38,584 nucleotides of DNA from assembly GCA_018269005.1 (NCBI GenBank), contig JAFDVK010000055.1, positions 1 through 38,584 of the forward strand, written 5' to 3'. Origin of the DNA: Acidobacteriota bacterium. GTDB taxonomy: Bacteria; Acidobacteriota; Blastocatellia; Pyrinomonadales; Pyrinomonadaceae. The notes under the pieces were generated by a model that saw only the letters and a program-made list of their open reading frames with translations, did no database searches and was not told the origin of the DNA. Of this stretch, positions 34,596-38,584 are shown one piece after another. How positions within the stretch are numbered: position 1 is the first letter of the stretch; each line of letters opens with the position of its first letter. Made by a program: the position numbers and the translations under genes.

Positions 34596-37500
34596 ATGCA
34601 GAGACGTTTTTTAGGAGATTGGCGTGGCGGTGTATTGCTATGCCTACTTATTCTCGGCATCGCGGCGACTTTGGTCGTCCTGCCGACCTACTTCCACTCA
34701 GAGGCCGGGACAGGTTTGGGCCTTTTGGAGCGGACATCAAGCCTTGACGATGGCATCCCCAAAATGTGGGATATTCGCGAGGCAAAAGATGGAGAGGCCG
34801 GCCTTGCGTCTCTCCGCGAACGTGCGGGAAAGAACGAGGCTCTTGTTAGCGATCTTCGTATGGGCTTCAAACGAGGCGAAGAGGCACTCCGTCAAAGGAT
34901 GCCGAGCGTGAAGATCGAATACAACCATGATATTCAGATCCCGGAGGTCATCTCGCCGGATGTTTACAAGGCCCGCGTAGAATGGCTTACGGGTCCGTCC
35001 GATGCGAAACGCTCGGATATCTTGCGCAACTTCGTTAAAGAGAACGAGGAATTGATCGGTGTCACGTCCCAGCAGGTTGATGATCTCGTGACAGTTGCCG
35101 ACTACACCAACCCTGACGGCGTTCTCTCTTATGCAAATCTTGAGCAGCGCATCAACGGTATTCCTGTCTTTCGCGGCGAAGTAAAAGCCGGTTTTAGGCA
35201 GGATGGCAGCATCATCCGTGTCATCAACAACCTTGCACCGGGAATCGACTACGGTTCGGTCTCGACCGAGTTCGGCGATCCGGCAGCGGCCGTCAATATT
35301 GCGGCCGGCCACATTCGCCACCAGCTCAGAAGCGAAGAAACAACGCTGAACAAAATTGAATCGTCCGATCTGAAGGCCGTTTTCGGCAGTGGCGATTGGG
35401 CGACAACGGCCGAGAAGATGTACTTCCCGACCGAGCCCGGCGTTGCAGTTCCGGCATGGCGTGTGCTCATCTGGCAGCCCGTGAACGCTTATTATGTGAT
35501 CGTTGACGCTCAGACGGGCATCGTTCTGTGGCACAAGAATATCACTGACGACCAAACAGCTTCCGCGACCTATCAGGTCTATACAAACCCGAACGCGTAC
35601 ACTAACTTTGCCGACGGCGTAGCACCCCTCACGCCGTATGGCGGCCCGACAAGCAATCCCGCTGCGGGAACGCAAGGTGCGATGCTATCGCGAAACAACA
35701 TCACTTTGATCGGTAATGAAGGGCCGCTTTCGTTCAATAACAACGGCTGGATCAACGATGCGGACAACTTCACCGACGGAAACGCCAACGAGGCCGGCCT
35801 TGACCGCGTTTCTCCAAACGGCGTTGACGCGCCGATGGCCGGCGATACGGGTTGCCCCGGAGCCGGATGCCGTGTGTTTACATCGACGTGGAACCCGCCT
35901 CCCGGAAATCCCGCTCCCGGCGACGATCCACTCACCGCTCAGGCTCAACGCGGTGCGGTCATTCACATGTTCTATGTGATGAACCGCTATCACGACGAAC
36001 TTTACTTACGCGGGTTTACCGAAGCGGCGCGGAACTTCCAGAACGTGAATTTCACCGGCCAAGGCGTTGGAAATGACCGTGTTTCCTCGGAAGGCCAGGA
36101 CTCTTCGGGTACCAATAATGCGAACTTTGCCACACCGGCCGACGGCGGACGCGGCCGTATGCAGATGTTCTTGTGGACGGGACCGACGCCTGATCGCGAC
36201 GGCACTGCCGACACGCACATCATCATCCACGAAGTTACACACGGTACATCGAACCGCCTGCATGGCAACGGCTCAGGCCTTGGCAACCAGGGCGGAATGA
36301 TGGGCGAAGGCTGGGGTGATTTCTATGCTCACACGATGACCGCCGAACCGACCGACGATCCGCTCGGCATTCACGGAATGGGTGGTTATTCGCTGCTCAA
36401 CCTAGGCTCCGGCTTCACCGCGAATTACTATTACGGCATTCGCCGTTTCCCGACGGCCGTTATGGCCTCGACGGGCGGCCCGCAGAACAAGCCGCACAAT
36501 CCGCTGACCTTCGGTCACATCAATTCGAACTGCGATACCACACTCGGCACCCCGTCAACGGCGGTCTCGAGTGCTTATCCTCGTAACCCCGTAATTGCGA
36601 CCTCGGGCAGCTGCTCGCAGGTACACAATGCCGGTGAGATCTGGAAATCAGCCCTTTGGGAAGTCCGAGGCCTTTATGTGGCTCGCCGCGGCTTCGCTAG
36701 CGGTACAACGGCCGTTCTCGATCATGTTACCAACGGTATGAAGCTTGCACCGCTTAACCCGGATATGCTTCAGGAACGCGATGCGATCATCGCGACAGCT
36801 CTCGCCGGAGCGGTCTCTCCGCAGACGGCTGCTGACGCGGCTGATGTCCGTGAGGGTTTCCGGATCCGCGGTATGGGCTACTCGGCCAGCGTCCAAAGCG
36901 CTTCGTCCGTGACGGAAGCTTTCGACGCTCCGACCGTCGCGGGCAGCACGGCGACGGTCACATCCGGCAACAACTTGTTGGAGCCGAATGAGTGCAACAC
37001 GCTGAACGTTGCCCTAAATAACAACGCGCCGCAGAATGCGACCGGCATCACCGCAGTTCTCTCTTCGACAACTCCGGGCATTACGGTCACTCAGCCGAAC
37101 TCGGCCTATCCGGACATCCCGGCAGGCGGCCAGAATGTCGCCAATTCGACGCCGTACCAGGTTTCGATCGACAATTCGGTAGCTTGCTACACATCGGCTA
37201 GCTTCACTCTGACCATCACCTACACGGGTGGCGGCGGCGGATCACCTTTGGTGTATAACTTCTCGCTTCCTGTTGGAATTGCGGGCAATGCATATACCTT
37301 TACCTCGCAACCCGGCCAGGGAACGCTTCCTTCGGGTGGCACCCTAGTCGCCGGCAGTCAAGTTGACGACGGTGCGGTTTCGATTCCACTGCCCAGCGGA
37401 TGGACATCGACTGTTTATGGTGTTGCGGTAACGTCCTTGAGTGCAAGCACGAATGGCCAGATGACGGTCAACGGTACAGCAAGCACGGCTTTCTCGAACA

Positions 37501-38584
37501 CCGCGCTTCCCGCCTCAGCAAGTGGCGGAGCCAATCCGTCGTTGTTCCCGTTCTGGGATGATATGGATATGCGTACGACGAGTATGACCGGCGGTGGCAT
37601 CTACACCCACGAGTCCGGTACTGCTCCGAATCGCGAATTCATCATCGAGTGGCGAGGAGCACCGTTCAATGACGCGGGAACTGATATCAACATCAACTTC
37701 GGTGTTGTACTGACCGAAGGATCGAGCGTGGTCAAATATCGCTATGTCCTTACGGGCCTCGGCGCAAATCTCAACGGATCAAGCGCCACTATCGGTGTCC
37801 AGCGACAGAGTACGGGTACCGAATTCACGCAGTTCTCGTTTAACACCCCAAGTCTGACACCCGGATTGCAGCTTACCGCTACATTACCTCCGGGACAGTG
37901 TACACCGGGCAGCGGCCCGTGCAGCGGCGGCAGTACTGCTAATCCGCGAGCGGACTTTGACGGTGACGGCAAGACGGATGCGTCGGTGTTCCGTCCGTCC
38001 GAGGGCAACTGGTACTCGCTGGGTTCGACCGCCGGATTTGCTGCCCTTCATTGGGGAGCTAACGGCGACACGATCGTCCCCGGCGACTATGACGGCGACG
38101 GCAAGGCGGATTTCGCAGTGTTCCGTCCGGATAACACGGAAGGCAACACGGACTTCTATGTCCTGAACTCGAACGGCTTCGTCTTCAACGGCTTCGCACA
38201 CGGCGTTGTTGGCGACATTGCGGTTCCCGGAGACTTCGATGGCGACCACAAGGCCGACATCGTTGTTTGGAGGCCTTCAGAAGGCAACTGGTACATCTGG
38301 GGTACTGTCAGCCAGACGACCACGATCGCATCGTTTGGAACGACCGGCGACAAGCCGTTCGCGATGGACAAGGACGGCGACGGCAAGGCAAACCTTGCGG
38401 TCTATCGTTCGAGCGACCACACCTTCTACATGGCGAACGCGACGGGCATCCCGGCTCAAAACTTCACGGCAGTGCCGTGGGGCGTTGACGGTGACAAGCT
38501 TGTCCCGGCTGACTATGATGGCGACAACAAGGATGACGTTGCGGTTTACCGCCCGTCAGACGGCACGTGGTACATCTACACGCA
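34596..38584 (+). CDS. Second secreted M36 (fungalysin) metallopeptidase with FG-GAP repeats, 3' end outside window
   Basis: The frame is open from the ATG at 34596 to the window end (1329 codons visible, no stop), with AGGAGGG nine bases upstream. It starts MQRRFLGDWRGGVLLCLLIL, a signal/anchor. The propeptide (LEQRINGIPVFRGEVKAGFR) and catalytic domain are close relatives of the upstream protein; HEVTHG puts zinc ligands at His545 and His549, and GEGWGDFYAH follows. Differences are an extra segment before the catalytic helix (near TGCPGAGCRV, with cysteines absent from the paralogue) and another middle region. The middle has SGNNLLEPNECNTLNV and a beta-rich domain with LFPFWDDMDM in place of the MAM-like module. 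At least five DxDGDxK repeats begin at residue ~1120 and run off the end. Confidence 0.92.
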   Translation, partial: MQRRFLGDWRGGVLLCLLILGIAATLVVLPTYFHSEAGTGLGLLERTSSLDDGIPKMWDIREAKDGEAGLASLRERAGKNEALVSDLRMGFKRGEEALRQRMPSVKIEYNHDIQIPEVISPDVYKARVEWLTGPSDAKRSDILRNFVKENEELIGVTSQQVDDLVTVADYTNPDGVLSYANLEQRINGIPVFRGEVKAGFRQDGSIIRVINNLAPGIDYGSVSTEFGDPAAAVNIAAGHIRHQLRSEETTLNKIESSDLKAVFGSGDWATTAEKMYFPTEPGVAVPAWRVLIWQPVNAYYVIVDAQTGIVLWHKNITDDQTASATYQVYTNPNAYTNFADGVAPLTPYGGPTSNPAAGTQGAMLSRNNITLIGNEGPLSFNNNGWINDADNFTDGNANEAGLDRVSPNGVDAPMAGDTGCPGAGCRVFTSTWNPPPGNPAPGDDPLTAQAQRGAVIHMFYVMNRYHDELYLRGFTEAARNFQNVNFTGQGVGNDRVSSEGQDSSGTNNANFATPADGGRGRMQMFLWTGPTPDRDGTADTHIIIHEVTHGTSNRLHGNGSGLGNQGGMMGEGWGDFYAHTMTAEPTDDPLGIHGMGGYSLLNLGSGFTANYYYGIRRFPTAVMASTGGPQNKPHNPLTFGHINSNCDTTLGTPSTAVSSAYPRNPVIATSGSCSQVHNAGEIWKSALWEVRGLYVARRGFASGTTAVLDHVTNGMKLAPLNPDMLQERDAIIATALAGAVSPQTAADAADVREGFRIRGMGYSASVQSASSVTEAFDAPTVAGSTATVTSGNNLLEPNECNTLNVALNNNAPQNATGITAVLSSTTPGITVTQPNSAYPDIPAGGQNVANSTPYQVSIDNSVACYTSASFTLTITYTGGGGGSPLVYNFSLPVGIAGNAYTFTSQPGQGTLPSGGTLVAGSQVDDGAVSIPLPSGWTSTVYGVAVTSLSASTNGQMTVNGTASTAFSNTALPASASGGANPSLFPFWDDMDMRTTSMTGGGIYTHESGTAPNREFIIEWRGAPFNDAGTDININFGVVLTEGSSVVKYRYVLTGLGANLNGSSATIGVQRQSTGTEFTQFSFNTPSLTPGLQLTATLPPGQCTPGSGPCSGGSTANPRADFDGDGKTDASVFRPSEGNWYSLGSTAGFAALHWGANGDTIVPGDYDGDGKADFAVFRPDNTEGNTDFYVLNSNGFVFNGFAHGVVGDIAVPGDFDGDHKADIVVWRPSEGNWYIWGTVSQTTTIASFGTTGDKPFAMDKDGDGKANLAVYRSSDHTFYMANATGIPAQNFTAVPWGVDGDKLVPADYDGDNKDDVAVYRPSDGTWYIYT

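Noticed and set aside
34737..35675. 312-codon minus-strand frame inside the second peptidase gene
   Set aside because: It lies opposite the conserved propeptide of the M36 protein and has no ribosome binding site or family motif.

Overview
The window looks like a chromosomal segment of an Acidobacteriota bacterium, most plausibly class Blastocatellia (Pyrinomonadaceae-like). This is inferred from gene content, not from a marker gene. The pointers are an Oar-like TonB-dependent receptor with an N-terminal carboxypeptidase-regulatory domain, large secreted proteins ending in tandem DFDGDGK (FG-GAP/VCBS-type) repeats, a PIG-L deacetylase next to a sodium:solute symporter, and a radical-SAM enzyme resembling membrane-spanning-lipid synthases. 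No phage, IS element or CRISPR array is visible.

Layout. Positions 1-717 hold no gene but three kinds of short repeat. A minus-strand envelope-stress cassette follows: ECF sigma factor, intrinsic terminator, zinc-finger anti-sigma factor and a DUF4097 secreted protein (718-3027). A visibly A+T-richer RhuM-family gene (3426-4442) looks acquired. Then come cysS (+) and an argH-like gene (-), which meet tail to tail. Next is a minus-strand cluster of a 47-residue membrane peptide, an SSS symporter and a secreted PIG-L deacetylase, and then a TonB-dependent receptor. The radical-SAM protein (15303-17336, -) stands alone with its own terminator. On the plus strand a phosphohexomutase and an FtsB/DivIC-like division protein form a pair. 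A small membrane protein lies opposite them.

From 20297 the plus strand carries a 1240-residue exported HEAT-repeat protein with an Ala/Asn-rich insert, rpsU with a terminator, and the stationary-phase/repair set surE-pcm-dedA. tRNA-Pro(CGG) follows with its terminator, and then a two-gene small protein/nucleotidyltransferase module. queD and a DinG/XPD-type Fe-S helicase are on the minus strand. The right end holds two tandem secreted M36 (fungalysin) metallopeptidases. The second runs off the window, and its upstream region contains four consecutive strong hairpins.

Most interesting points: (1) the radical-SAM protein with extra cysteine clusters, a candidate membrane-spanning (iso-diabolic acid/tetraether) lipid synthase; (2) the structured leader at 34385-34533, which matches no RNA family I know; (3) the tandem M36 peptidases with different middle modules; (4) the small protein/nucleotidyltransferase pair behind the tRNA. 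All functional statements come from reading motifs; no database search was run.
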